Part shown: in pieces, positions 15,996 to 23,727 of the stretch | Numbering within the stretch: position 1 is the stretch's first letter | Layout of the letters: every line of letters begins with the position of its first letter | Source of the DNA: Endozoicomonas acroporae | Lineage (GTDB): Bacteria > Pseudomonadota > Gammaproteobacteria > Pseudomonadales > Endozoicomonadaceae | DNA: 42,013 nucleotides | Direction: 5' to 3' | NCBI RefSeq assembly: GCF_002864045.1 | Contig: NZ_PJPV01000097.1 | Location: 1 to 42,013 of the forward strand | Position numbers and translations under genes: made by a program | The notes under the pieces: model-generated | What the model saw: only the letters and a program-made list of their open reading frames with translations | Told to the model about the DNA's origin: nothing | The model's database searches: none

Positions 15996-17685
15996 TGCCG
16001 TCGAGCACAATGGTGAGTCCCCCCTGTACATTGCTGCCCAGAAGCGCCGCACCGAGGACTTCAATATGCTGATCGAGGCTGGGGCGGATATCAATAACGT
16101 AGTGCGCACGGCTGACCGGAAGGGCGATGCTCAACTGCTTAGATACCTGAGCAGCACTCAACCAGGCCAACTTGCCCTTAATAACGCACTGCTCGAAGCC
16201 ACCGAGCTGGGGCAAACGCAGCGTCTTGGAAGCCTGATCACAGCGGGAGCGAACAACCTTAACGATGCCTTGAACATCGCTTTTCTGTCAGACTACACCG
16301 AGGGCCGACGCATTCTGGAACAACATGGTGCAAATATTTTTACTGCACTGAACACTGCTGCCAGAGAAAGACCTTTGGAATTTTTCACTCTTCTCTGCGA
16401 GAGGCACTTCAACGAAACCAATGAAGAAGGTCAAACGCCGTTACATATCACTGCAGCCATGGGGTATAGCAGATGCCTGGAAAGGATGCTTGAAATCAAC
16501 AGAGAGAAGGTCAATGCTCGCAACAATAACGGCGAAACAGCCCTGCATCTGGCCGCTTGTAACGGCCACGGCGAATGCCTGAGGCAGCTGATTGAAAATA
16601 AGGCGAATATAAATGCCACCAATAAGAAGGGCGAAACGGCTCTTCACAAAGCTGCTGATCGAGGCCAAACAGAGGCCATCCAGATATTGCTGGAGTTTGA
16701 CCCCTCCCTGGCCAAAGAGAAGGATATAAATGGCTGGACGGCTCTCCACTTAGCTGCTCGTCAAGGCGACACAGCGGCCGTCCTGAAATTGCTGGAGATT
16801 GCCAAAGAGAAGAATAAAGATGGCGATACGGCTCTCCACTTAGCTGCTCGTAATGGAAAAACAGCGGCCATCCAGACATTGCTGAACTTTGACCTCTCAC
16901 TGGCCAAAGAGGAGGCTAACGATGGCTCTACGGCACTCCACGCAGCTGCTTATCAAGGCCAAACAGAGGCCATCCAGAAATTGCTGGAGTTTGACCCCTC
17001 CCTGGCCAAAGAGAAGGATGACGATGGCTGGACGGCTCTCCACGCAGCTGCTCGTAATGGCCACACAGAGGCCATCCAGAAATTGCTGGAGATTGACCCC
17101 TCCCTGGCCAAAGAGAAGGATGACGATGGCTGGACGGCTCTCCACTTAGCTGCTCGTAATGGAAAAACAGAGGCCATCCAGACATTGCTGGAGATTGACC
17201 CCTCCCTGGCCAAAGAGAAGACTAACACAGGCTCGACGGCTGCCCACTTAGCGGAAAAGAATGGCCACAAAGAGACCGTCAAGCTGCTGAAACTTGTGGC
17301 TCTCCGCTTAGCTGTTCGTCAAGGCGACACAGAGGCCATCCAGAAATTGCTGGAGATTGACCCCTCCCTGGCCAAAGAGAAGAATGACGATGGCTGCACG
17401 GTTCTCCACGCAGCTGCCAGAAACGCCAATGCAGAAACCGTCAAGGTTCTGGTGGCCGCCAGAGGAATCAATGTCAATGAGAAGGATAACAAAGGCTGGA
17501 CGGCTCTCCATTTGGCTGCTAGATACGCTAGTCCAGAAACCGTCAAGGAGCTGGTGGCCGCCAGTGGAATCAATGTCAATGAGAAAGACAACGATGGCTG
17601 GACGGCTCTCCACTTAGCTGCTAGTAATGGCCGCACAGAGATCGTCGAGGTGTTACTTACTGCTAAAGGCATTGAGGTCAATTAA
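15517..17685 (+). CDS. RING-H2 and ankyrin-repeat protein, candidate host-directed ubiquitin ligase
   Basis: This 722-residue eukaryotic-like protein has no signal peptide or membrane helix. Residues 15-71 form a RING-H2 pattern: Cys15-x2-Cys18, Cys38-x3-His42-x2-His45-x2-Cys48, Cys68-x2-Cys71. Such zinc domains recruit E2 enzymes in eukaryotic E3 ligases. A helical linker follows, then about 15 ankyrin repeats to the C-terminus, several almost identical (GWTALHLAARNG, DPSLAKEK). The architecture suggests a secreted effector that ubiquitinates a host target held by the ankyrins. No secretion signal is recognisable and activity is untested. One extra T near 17683 creates the stop. Read one frame over, a last ankyrin repeat continues to 17800. 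Truncated relatives flank it on both sides. The ATG has only a weak ribosome binding site (TAAAG). Confidence 0.8.
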   Translation: MNGVGRNEANLFFECSICRGDDGYCGQLGGRSLVKTSCEGRHFFHLECISDWLNSKQQSAMALDQRQCAYCREPALPLNRIDGVRLLVDESSYCETQIFNYCRTGNLRELSALLRQDRTLANRTYHSVTTGHPEHLLAVAIKNENTDLVRLLIDCGADVNAVEHNGESPLYIAAQKRRTEDFNMLIEAGADINNVVRTADRKGDAQLLRYLSSTQPGQLALNNALLEATELGQTQRLGSLITAGANNLNDALNIAFLSDYTEGRRILEQHGANIFTALNTAARERPLEFFTLLCERHFNETNEEGQTPLHITAAMGYSRCLERMLEINREKVNARNNNGETALHLAACNGHGECLRQLIENKANINATNKKGETALHKAADRGQTEAIQILLEFDPSLAKEKDINGWTALHLAARQGDTAAVLKLLEIAKEKNKDGDTALHLAARNGKTAAIQTLLNFDLSLAKEEANDGSTALHAAAYQGQTEAIQKLLEFDPSLAKEKDDDGWTALHAAARNGHTEAIQKLLEIDPSLAKEKDDDGWTALHLAARNGKTEAIQTLLEIDPSLAKEKTNTGSTAAHLAEKNGHKETVKLLKLVALRLAVRQGDTEAIQKLLEIDPSLAKEKNDDGCTVLHAAARNANAETVKVLVAARGINVNEKDNKGWTALHLAARYASPETVKELVAASGINVNEKDNDGWTALHLAASNGRTEIVEVLLTAKGIEVN
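16630..17682 (+). repeat. Tandem ankyrin-coding DNA repeats of about 102 bp
   Basis: Successive units of roughly 102 bp encode GWTALHLAARNG...LLEIDPSLAKEKDD. Units around 16920-17220 and 17330-17400 are nearly identical at the DNA level, not only at the protein level, implying recent unequal exchange or gene conversion. One unit (from about 16736) is shortened, and one (about 17228-17300) is fused to a partial repeat. Confidence 0.8.
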
Positions 17686-17768
17686 GGAGGATGACGATGG
17701 CTGGACGGCTCTTGACTTAGCGGCAATGGATGGCCACACAGAGTGCAAGAAAATTCTTGAAGACTATA

Positions 17769-18742
17769 GAGCCCAACCATCAGGCTGTCTTCTACAGTGA
17801 GCAATAAAATGGCGCGGAGAACCGGTGCCGGGCCTTGAATCTTGTTTGTTTCAAACCTCCACTTCATACTGCGACAAACTCGGTACAACACTTTTGATCT
17901 CTACTTTCTGAATAAATACCTTTTCCCCAACACATACAGACTCCCCCCCCTTAACGGTAATAATCGAACCATCCCAGAGGGTGGCCTGACTTGTACCGTT
18001 GCCATTGTTGGCGGTAATGGTGGCGAAAATCCGCCCCCCTTCAGCAATGAGTACCTTAAACTGTTGCCAGATATTTGTGGTTGCCATCACTTCTATTTCT
18101 AATAAACGACTAATGTCTTATGCGAGGTGGTTAGGTTTTAGGTTCGCTCCTGACTTTTGAATTTTAACGACAATCGTCTTATTAAAAATTCTGTTTTTTG
18201 TGGAACTTAATCCGCTGATTTTTGCCCTACCCACAGTGTTGAGTCAAATGGCTGGCTAAAGCGATGAATGGTGTCGGTAGAAACGAGGCAAATTTATTCT
18301 TTGAATGTTCTATCTGTAGTCGTGACGACGGCTATTACGGACAGCTTGGCGGGCGTTCTCTGGTCAAAACCTCTTGCGATGCACGTCACGTTTTCCACCT
18401 GGAATGCATCACAGACTGGCTCAACAGTGAACAACAGTCAGCAAAGGCTCTTGACCAACGCCAATGTTGTGATTGCAGGCAACCGGCACTGCCATTGATT
18501 CGTATAGACGGTATGAGACCGCTTGTTGACGAATCCCCTTATTGTGAAACCCAGATATTTAATTACTGTCGTACCGGAAATCTGCCCGAGCTGAGGGCGC
18601 TCCTGCGCCAGGACGAGAATTTGGCCAATCGGCTTTATTATTCGGTGACCACCGGTCATCCTGAACACCTGTTAGCTGTCGCCTTAAAGAACGGACATCC
18701 TCATGTAGTCCGGCTCTTGATCGACTACGGTGCCGATGTCAA
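17769..18742. repeat. Direct repeat, right copy (partner 15024-15995)
   Basis: The duplicate of the unit at 15024-15995. It ends abruptly inside the RING-ankyrin gene (GCCGATGTCAA), where copy C is joined to spacer sequence. It begins at the paralogous site that lacks the MITE. Confidence 0.85.
17851..18087 (-). CDS. Small phage-type protein, intact copy
   Basis: This 78-residue protein runs from MATTNIWQQFKVLIAEGGRI to SLSQYEVEV. The ATG at 18087 directly follows an in-frame GTG. The pattern of an N-terminal WQQFK, a central GDGS-like turn, VGEKVFI and a closing P-S-L-x-x-Y-EVEV reminds me of small proteins encoded near head-tail or tail genes of tailed prophages, though I cannot name a function. 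It converges on the RING-ankyrin gene, whose ancestral end is 50 bp away. Two broken copies lie at 15106 and 18778. Only this one, with eight C in its poly-C tract, stays in frame. No other phage genes are near. Confidence 0.5.
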   Translation of the reverse strand: MATTNIWQQFKVLIAEGGRIFATITANNGNGTSQATLWDGSIITVKGGESVCVGEKVFIQKVEIKSVVPSLSQYEVEV

Positions 18743-18824
18743 AGGGAACCGGGGTCGGGTCTTGAATCTTGATTGTCTCAAACCTCCACCTCAAACTGCC
18801 CCAAACTCGGCGCAACGCGTTTGA
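18264..18824 (+). CDS. Truncated RING-H2 protein, copy C
   Basis: This 186-residue ORF is nearly identical to the start of the 722-residue protein. The RING-H2 ligands are all present (Cys15, Cys18, Cys38, His42, His45, Cys48, Cys68, Cys71), and the helical linker is kept up to GADVK. At about 18742 the coding sequence is joined to what should be spacer DNA (GGAACCGGGGTCGGG...), adding an unrelated tail (GNRGRVLN...SAQRV). An ancient deletion therefore removed all further ankyrin repeats. The RING domain is intact, so a short RING protein may be made. It may equally be a decaying remnant. It shares the same leader as the full-length gene. Confidence 0.6.
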   Translation: MNGVGRNEANLFFECSICSRDDGYYGQLGGRSLVKTSCDARHVFHLECITDWLNSEQQSAKALDQRQCCDCRQPALPLIRIDGMRPLVDESPYCETQIFNYCRTGNLPELRALLRQDENLANRLYYSVTTGHPEHLLAVALKNGHPHVVRLLIDYGADVKGNRGRVLNLDCLKPPPQTAPNSAQRV

Positions 18825-19021
18825 TCTCTCCTTTCTGAATAAATACCTTTACCCCAACACCTTCAGACTCCGCTTTGATGGCAGTCATAGAACCCTCCCG
18901 TAGCCTGGCCTGACTGGTGGCATTACCTTTATTGGCCTATTGGCCGTAAAATGGTGGCGACGACCCGCACCCCTCCAGGAATAAGTGCCTTGAAAGTTGC
19001 CAGATATTCGTTGGTTGCCAT
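18778..19021 (-). pseudogene. Phage-like small gene, copy 3, decayed
   Basis: The start (MATNEYLATFKALIPGG) and end (KVFIQKGEIKRVAPSLGQ, then FEVEV) are readable on the minus strand, but a small insertion near 18935-18945 (repeated GGCCAATA) puts a stop and frameshift in the middle. It is more divergent than the other two copies. The tail preserves the family ending better than the intact copy does. Confidence 0.65.
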
Positions 19022-19059
19022 CACTTGAACTTCGGTAAACAAACGTTCAATGACTGATG

Positions 19060-19222
19060 CAAGACGTTTAGGTGCGTACCTGACTCAGGGATTTTAACGA
19101 CAATCCTCTTGTTCTATATGCTGTTTTTTATGGAATTTTCTCTGCTGATTTTTGTCCTACCCACAGTCTTGAGACATAAAGCAGGTTAAAGCAATGAATG
19201 GTGTCATGGGCAACGCGGCAGG
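19060..19222 (+). pseudogene. Copy D: leader and first codons of a fourth RING gene
   Basis: Bases from about 19089 repeat the leader seen before copies B and C (TTTTAACGACAATC, TGCTGATTTTTG, CCTACCCACAGT, TTAAAGCAATGAATGGTGTC). After the ATG at 19194 only about nine codons resemble the family (MNGVMGNAAG) before the sequence changes near 19225, where the IS66 remnant seems to begin. The leader is thus preserved in front of nothing. Confidence 0.6.
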
Positions 19223-19370
19223 CTGCAACCGGGGGCAGGTCTTTCCTTTTGAAAGTCATTAGACGTTTGAATTTTCAAATTCTTATGTTAAGTCTTGAAC
19301 CTTGAAAGTAACTGTTTGCTGAAGTCATAATTCAAGCATCAAAAGCCTGCTGTTGAACTATGCTTTGTGG

Positions 19371-20511
19371 ATGTTTGATATCCAGACGCCTGAATCCACT
19401 TCTGGCCAACCCGTCGCCCCCACACCCTTCAGTCTTGTTCAAGTCACTTTGACCAAGCAGGAATACATTGATCTCAAGTGGCAGGCCAACCATTATCAGG
19501 AAATGTTCGAGCGAGCCAGGCAACGTGAGCGCGAGCTGACAGCCACTATAGCCTCAATGAAAAAGGCACATGAGGCTGAAATTGTTCGGCTTGAAGCGCA
19601 AATCAAAGACCTCCATTCCCAGCTGTCCCATAATAAGTAGCTAACCATATGAAATCATATATTTCTGACTCCTTGTTCAGGCACTCTGCTTCGTTACAAC
19701 TCCGGTCACATAGCTACGGCTATGCTCCCTCCGTTGTGCCTCGCATAGCACCTGCCCAAGTAGCCAGAAATATATGATTCCATATGGCCAGCTACTTAAA
19801 ACACATGATCTTTGGTCGCTCTACCGAGAAGAAAAGCCGTTCCAAACAGAATTCAGAAAAGCAGGGTAAAAATACTACACGACCATCGTCGAATCGTAAT
19901 CGAGGCCATCAACCAGGGACTCAGGAACACGGCCGGAGAAAACATGAAAACCTGCCGGTCGTTGACCAGGAAGTTGATCTGCCGGAAACGACAGTTATTG
20001 CGCCACTTGTCGCTTATCTTTTAAGCCACACCCGGGTTGCGATCATTGCGATGTCATTGAGATTCAAGTGAAGCCGCATATACGGCGCTACCATCGCAAG
20101 CGGTATCTCAAAACATGTAACTGTCCGACAACGCCCGCCATTGTCGCTGCCCCGTCACCAGCGAGACTTGTGAACAAGGGGCTTTGCCGATTTGTCCATG
20201 ACCTGGATATTCCGATGGACAATAACATCGCAGAGCAAACACTTCGTGGTCCGGTTGTCGGTAGAAAGAACTATTATGGCAGCCGGAGTGAGTGGAGTGC
20301 GGAGCTGGCAGCCTGGCTTTTTACGGCGTTAATGACCCTGAACCTGTGGAAGATTAATCAGCAGCGGTGGCTGACAGGCTATCTGGAGGCATGTATTGCC
20401 AATGACAGAAAGCCCCCGGAAGATTTAAGCCAGTGGATTCCCTGGCAAATGAGTGAAAGTCGGCTCAACGAGTTACGAATCCACGATCCACCACCTGCCA
20501 GATCAGTCTGA
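19371..20511 (+). pseudogene. IS66-family transposase remnant
   Basis: Three blocks of an IS66 (TnpC-type) transposase remain. Block 1, 19371-19633, is the N-terminal coiled coil. Block 2, about 19799-20070, has FGRSTEKKSR and RGHQPGTQEHGRRKHENLP, typical of the region before the catalytic domain. Block 3, from about 20068, has the end of the zinc-like segment joined straight to the C-terminal part (MDNNIAEQTLRGPVVGRKNYYGS), so most of the DDE catalytic core is deleted. A MITE interrupts block 1 from block 2. Removing it with one TA leaves the frame off by one, so there was a further indel. It cannot encode an active transposase. Confidence 0.8.
19634..19798. repeat. Family-1 MITE, copy 3, inside the IS66 remnant
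   Basis: A 161-bp palindromic element (19636-19796) with TA at 19634-19635 and 19797-19798. Its ends (AGTAGCTAACCATATG / CATATGGCCAGCTACT) are closer to the 26-bp remnant at 2168 than to copies 1 and 2. The middle of the left arm (ACTCCTTGTTCAGGCACT) differs from the other copies, pointing to a diverged subfamily. Confidence 0.88.
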
Positions 20512-20627
20512 TTAAGCATTAGGGAAAACCCCCGGTTGGCATCAAGTATTTTGCGTTCCGGAAAGTGGCTGGTATTAATATAAGGGGCAGGGCACTTTCG
20601 AAATCACTTTCGATCAGAGGCAAAGGC

Positions 20628-21404
20628 ATGGCATTTAACAGGGAATTGTTATTACTGGCTTTCCGGCAATGGCGTTATCAATGGCGACAGAGTTTTATGG
20701 AGGTGAAGCGATATGGCATAAACCCACGGTTTGTTTTTCCATGGTTATGGTTGAAGCTCAGTTATCTGCTGGATAGTCCGTACGCGGTCAGTCGTCGTTA
20801 CCAACGTCGTATCAAGGCAGAGAACATCTATGTCTACGGTGAAACACCCTTGACCAGCCTGGAGTTAATTGCGGAAAGATCGGGCGTAACTTCAGACGAT
20901 CATGTGTTTGAACTTGGTGCCGGGAGTGGTTTTACCAGTATCTGGTTGCAGGGGGTTAAGGGGTGTCAGGTTACCGCTATTGAGCAGATTCCACTGTTCT
21001 GCTGGCGTTTGCAGCGTACCAGCCAGCGTATGCGGTTGCATGGCATTGATGTTCGTTGTGAAGACTATCTGACGTCGCCACTGGATAGCGCATCAATTAT
21101 CTACCTGTATGGCTCAAATCTTGATGATCATGTCATTACCGGGCTGGCAGAGCGCCTGGCCGAGCTGCCTGCTGGCATCAGGATTATTACCGTCAGCTAT
21201 GCGCTGCAGCCATTTCTGCATCAGCAGGCGTTTAAGGTGACTGATCAGTTCACGGTGCCTTTTGAGTGGGGAGAGGCGGAGGTTTTTTTGCAGGAAAGGA
21301 TGTCGGCAACTGAAGTGCTGACGATTATGGCGCCGGGGAGTCATGTGTCAGACAGCTATTCTTGCATCGTTCCCGAGAGCGGGATGGTAGAGAATGAAGA
21401 ATGA
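20628..21404 (+). CDS. Class I SAM-dependent methyltransferase, unknown substrate
   Basis: A 258-residue protein from ATG 20628, which follows an AGAGG at a suitable distance. An in-frame start 21 codons earlier lies in low-quality sequence after the IS66 remnant. Residues 95-101 are ELGAGSG, the SAM-binding motif I, preceded by TSLELIAERSGVTSDDHVF and followed by a Rossmann-like pattern with an acidic residue after strand 2 (TAIEQ). An N-terminal basic, aromatic-rich region of about 70 residues precedes it. The family is general. The substrate could be protein, lipid or small molecule. It stands alone between the IS66 remnant and a convergent gene. Confidence 0.65.
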   Translation: MAFNRELLLLAFRQWRYQWRQSFMEVKRYGINPRFVFPWLWLKLSYLLDSPYAVSRRYQRRIKAENIYVYGETPLTSLELIAERSGVTSDDHVFELGAGSGFTSIWLQGVKGCQVTAIEQIPLFCWRLQRTSQRMRLHGIDVRCEDYLTSPLDSASIIYLYGSNLDDHVITGLAERLAELPAGIRIITVSYALQPFLHQQAFKVTDQFTVPFEWGEAEVFLQERMSATEVLTIMAPGSHVSDSYSCIVPESGMVENEE

Positions 21405-21443
21405 TGCTTTTGTACGTGATAGCCGTGGCTGGAGAGCGCTTAT

Positions 21444-22241
21444 TTACAGCATACGTTGGACGGAAGAAAGCCTGCGCACAATCCGTTTGCCATAACGTAC
21501 AATCAGATCGGGTATCTTCCGTTCCGGAAACCGCTCAAAGCTGCTGTGAATAAACGACCAGGCGGCGTTTGCCTGTTTGACGGGTACCATGGCGTGGGGA
21601 TGATCACCTAACTCATCATTAAAAGCCGTCATTCGCTGATGGAACCGGTTGGCCTGTGCTTTCAGTTGCATTTGGTTAGTATTGGCGATCTCGGTATTTT
21701 GTTCTGAAACCAGCAGGTTCAGGTAGTCTCTGGTCATGTATTGCATCAGTAGCGCTTGCTCCAGAAAGCGCAGATTGGCCTTGTCTCCAGCCAGTACATT
21801 GGTGACTTTTTGCCTCAGCAGCAACAGCTGGCGATCCATTTTCGCCAGTACCCGCAGTAATGAGGTTCCAGAAGGGGGGGCAGAGCTGGCTGGAATGGTG
21901 CTCAGCCAGGTAATGTGTTTGTTGACCACCGGCCAAAGGGATACGACGGTGACCAGCAGTTTATTGGCTTCAGGATCATCAAGGCTTTCTGGCAGCGTAT
22001 TGATGGTGATGTTGACTGATTGCTGTGCCAGCTGCAGCGCGTTTCTGGCATCCTGATCGAGAAAATCCAGCTGCAGGCGGTGAATGCTGATCAGTATGTC
22101 ATTGAGCATTATTTGCTGTTGGATAATGGTGGCAGGAGATAGGGCAGGGGGTTCTTTTTCGCTCGCTTTTACACCGAATGCCAGCAGGATTGAGGATAAT
22201 GTGATTACCGTTGCTGCACGAAAAGCTGCACGAAAAATCAT
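21444..22241 (-). CDS. Periplasmic all-helical protein of unknown function
   Basis: A 265-residue protein from ATG 22241. The signal peptide is MIFRAAFRAATVITLSS followed by ILLAFGVKA, probably cleaved near residue 26. The mature part is almost entirely predicted helix, with heptad-like Leu/Gln patterns (IIQQQIMLNDILISIHRLQ; LLLLRQKVTNVL). I do not recognise the family. An upstream in-frame ATG at 22373 lies inside a family-3 palindromic element and would add a non-signal extension, so I reject it. It is convergent with the methyltransferase gene and its promoter region appears interrupted by the 22298-22463 element. A sensor or chemotaxis-like ligand domain is one guess and I do not press it. 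Confidence 0.6.
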   Translation of the reverse strand: MIFRAAFRAATVITLSSILLAFGVKASEKEPPALSPATIIQQQIMLNDILISIHRLQLDFLDQDARNALQLAQQSVNITINTLPESLDDPEANKLLVTVVSLWPVVNKHITWLSTIPASSAPPSGTSLLRVLAKMDRQLLLLRQKVTNVLAGDKANLRFLEQALLMQYMTRDYLNLLVSEQNTEIANTNQMQLKAQANRFHQRMTAFNDELGDHPHAMVPVKQANAAWSFIHSSFERFPERKIPDLIVRYGKRIVRRLSSVQRML

Positions 22242-22297
22242 AGTGGCTTCCGGGTTGTTTTTTATCAGGTGTTTATCGGCAAGCGGGATGCTCGCTG

Positions 22298-22463
22298 TAG
22301 GAGGCTGTCCGAGAATAGACTGCCCTACTGCGGTGGCAGCAAATTGGTCTAAAAAGTCGGAAATTTTTAGCAAATAGAACCACTATTCACTAAAAATTTC
22401 CGACTTTTTATCCTCAATTTTCTGCCATCCTCGCTACGGGCGCTATTCTCGGACAGCCTCCTA
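22298..22463. repeat. Family-3 palindromic element with TA ends
   Basis: The terminal inverted repeats TAGGAGGCTGTCCGAGAATAG and its complement (about 21 bp, 22298-22318 and 22443-22463) enclose a second, inner stem of AAAAAGTCGGAAATTTTTAG against its complement. The element is 166 bp with TA at each end. It lies just upstream of the 22241 start. A partial copy is at 34052. Confidence 0.8.
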
Positions 22464-22588
22464 GGAAGCAGACCTGAATACCCTCTGCGAATAAAAGCGT
22501 GTGCAGTGTGATGCAGGCACCCATCCCTGGGCGTCAGATCAATCCCTTGTCTTTATTTGTAGCAAATTTGTTCTGGTATGGATACTGC

Positions 22589-23599
22589 TTAATTCTGCTT
22601 AAGCTGTGCTTTCAGTTTGTCAGGAACCCCGGTGATGATCAGTTGGTCGTTGGTTTCATCATAGCGAATCTGCCCGCCCAGCAGCTCGGCATCAAAAGAG
22701 AGGCTGAGTCCCTTGCTTCGCCCGGTATAGCGTACCAGCTGGGTCAACTTGCGGCGTTCAGGGGACATGGGGGTGCTCATGTCATAATCCCCGGTGTTGA
22801 CGAAGCGGGCAAAGTCATCCGGGCCAGCTTCGCTGAGGTGGCCTGTCAGCTCCTGCATTGACAGACTTTCCCCTTCGTCCAGTTTGTTCTGGCAGTAATC
22901 ATAAACCTGTCGTTTTACAATCGTGCGGTTTTCTTCCACCGGCTCTTCCTGACAATAAGCCTCCACTGCCTTGAGAAGGGTGTCCGCTTCGTCTTTGCTG
23001 CTGCTGGTTTCACTGCAGCCAATCACCTCCTGGAATACGGTGCTGAGACGTTTGCCTCCTTTTGGTCGAAGAAATGATAGATAGCGCCCCGCTTCCGGGT
23101 TTTTCTGCCAGTCGGTAATGTTGATGCGACAGGCCAGGGACATACGAGCAGTGTCCAGGTAGGACGTGTCCTGAATGGTCAGCTCATCAGTAATGGTGAC
23201 ACTGTTCTGGCTGCTGAGCATGCAAAGCAGCAGATAACGGGTCAGGCCTTGTTGATAGTCTGCGAACATCACATAGCCACCATTGATGGCTCCGGCCTCA
23301 CTGAGGTTTTGCCCAAGGCGGGTCAGTGTTTCTGTGGTGAACTGGGTAAAACCGACGGCCTGTTCATCGGAACTTTGATCCATATATTGCTTCAGGCGTT
23401 CAGGAAAACTGTCCTCTGCCAGATCAGAGAACTGACCATAACACTTGTCGGGTTTTTTATTATAGGTTTGCAGCAAGTCATCCAGTACCAGCTCCAGAGA
23501 GGGGGTGGAGACCAGGCTCTGGGAAGCTGGAGTGGGCTGTAACTGCTCTGAACCATGGGCAAGGTCCAGTTTGTGCACAATAATCTGTTTGATGGTCAT
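22589..23599 (-). CDS. yejK: Nucleoid-associated protein YejK (NdpA family)
   Basis: A 336-residue cytoplasmic protein, with start ATG 23599 (MTIKQIIVHKL) chosen because it matches the family N-terminus. An earlier in-frame ATG adds 43 residues with no family resemblance. Landmarks are AINGGYVMFADY, SYLDTARMSLACRINITDW, RYLSFLRPKGGKRLS and the C-terminal GLSLSFDAELLGGQIRYD. These match E. coli YejK (335 residues), which I recall as an abundant nucleoid-associated protein with unclear detailed function. It stands near the TetR gene on the same strand. The gap between them is 128 bp. Confidence 0.9.
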   Translation of the reverse strand: MTIKQIIVHKLDLAHGSEQLQPTPASQSLVSTPSLELVLDDLLQTYNKKPDKCYGQFSDLAEDSFPERLKQYMDQSSDEQAVGFTQFTTETLTRLGQNLSEAGAINGGYVMFADYQQGLTRYLLLCMLSSQNSVTITDELTIQDTSYLDTARMSLACRINITDWQKNPEAGRYLSFLRPKGGKRLSTVFQEVIGCSETSSSKDEADTLLKAVEAYCQEEPVEENRTIVKRQVYDYCQNKLDEGESLSMQELTGHLSEAGPDDFARFVNTGDYDMSTPMSPERRKLTQLVRYTGRSKGLSLSFDAELLGGQIRYDETNDQLIITGVPDKLKAQLKQN

Positions 23600-23727
23600 G
23601 ACTTGATGCTGGAAAGTCCGAATTGATAGCTCAATATGGTACAGGGATTCTGCGTGTTTTGCTTTACTCGACAAACTCCCGGCACGGCCTGAAGATGGGT
23701 AATGGATTGAATTCATTATGGCAGGCA

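Larger units (their letters stand above)
19226..20538 (+). mobile_element. Degenerate IS66-family element (limits uncertain)
   Basis: A CAACCGGGGG at 19226-19235 is repeated inverted at 20529-20538 (CCCCCGGTTG), just outside the transposase remnant, and could be the terminal repeats. Only about ten bases match, so the limits are tentative. Inside are the transposase fragments and a family-1 MITE. The left limit falls where RING copy D stops. Confidence 0.4.

Noticed and set aside
16630..17682. CRISPR-like regular repeats
   Set aside because: The spacing is regular but the repeats are coding ankyrin units with no variable spacers, and there are no cas genes.
17851..19021. A prophage in the RING region
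   Set aside because: Only one small phage-like gene family is present, in three copies. No integrase, capsid, tail or lysis genes are visible.
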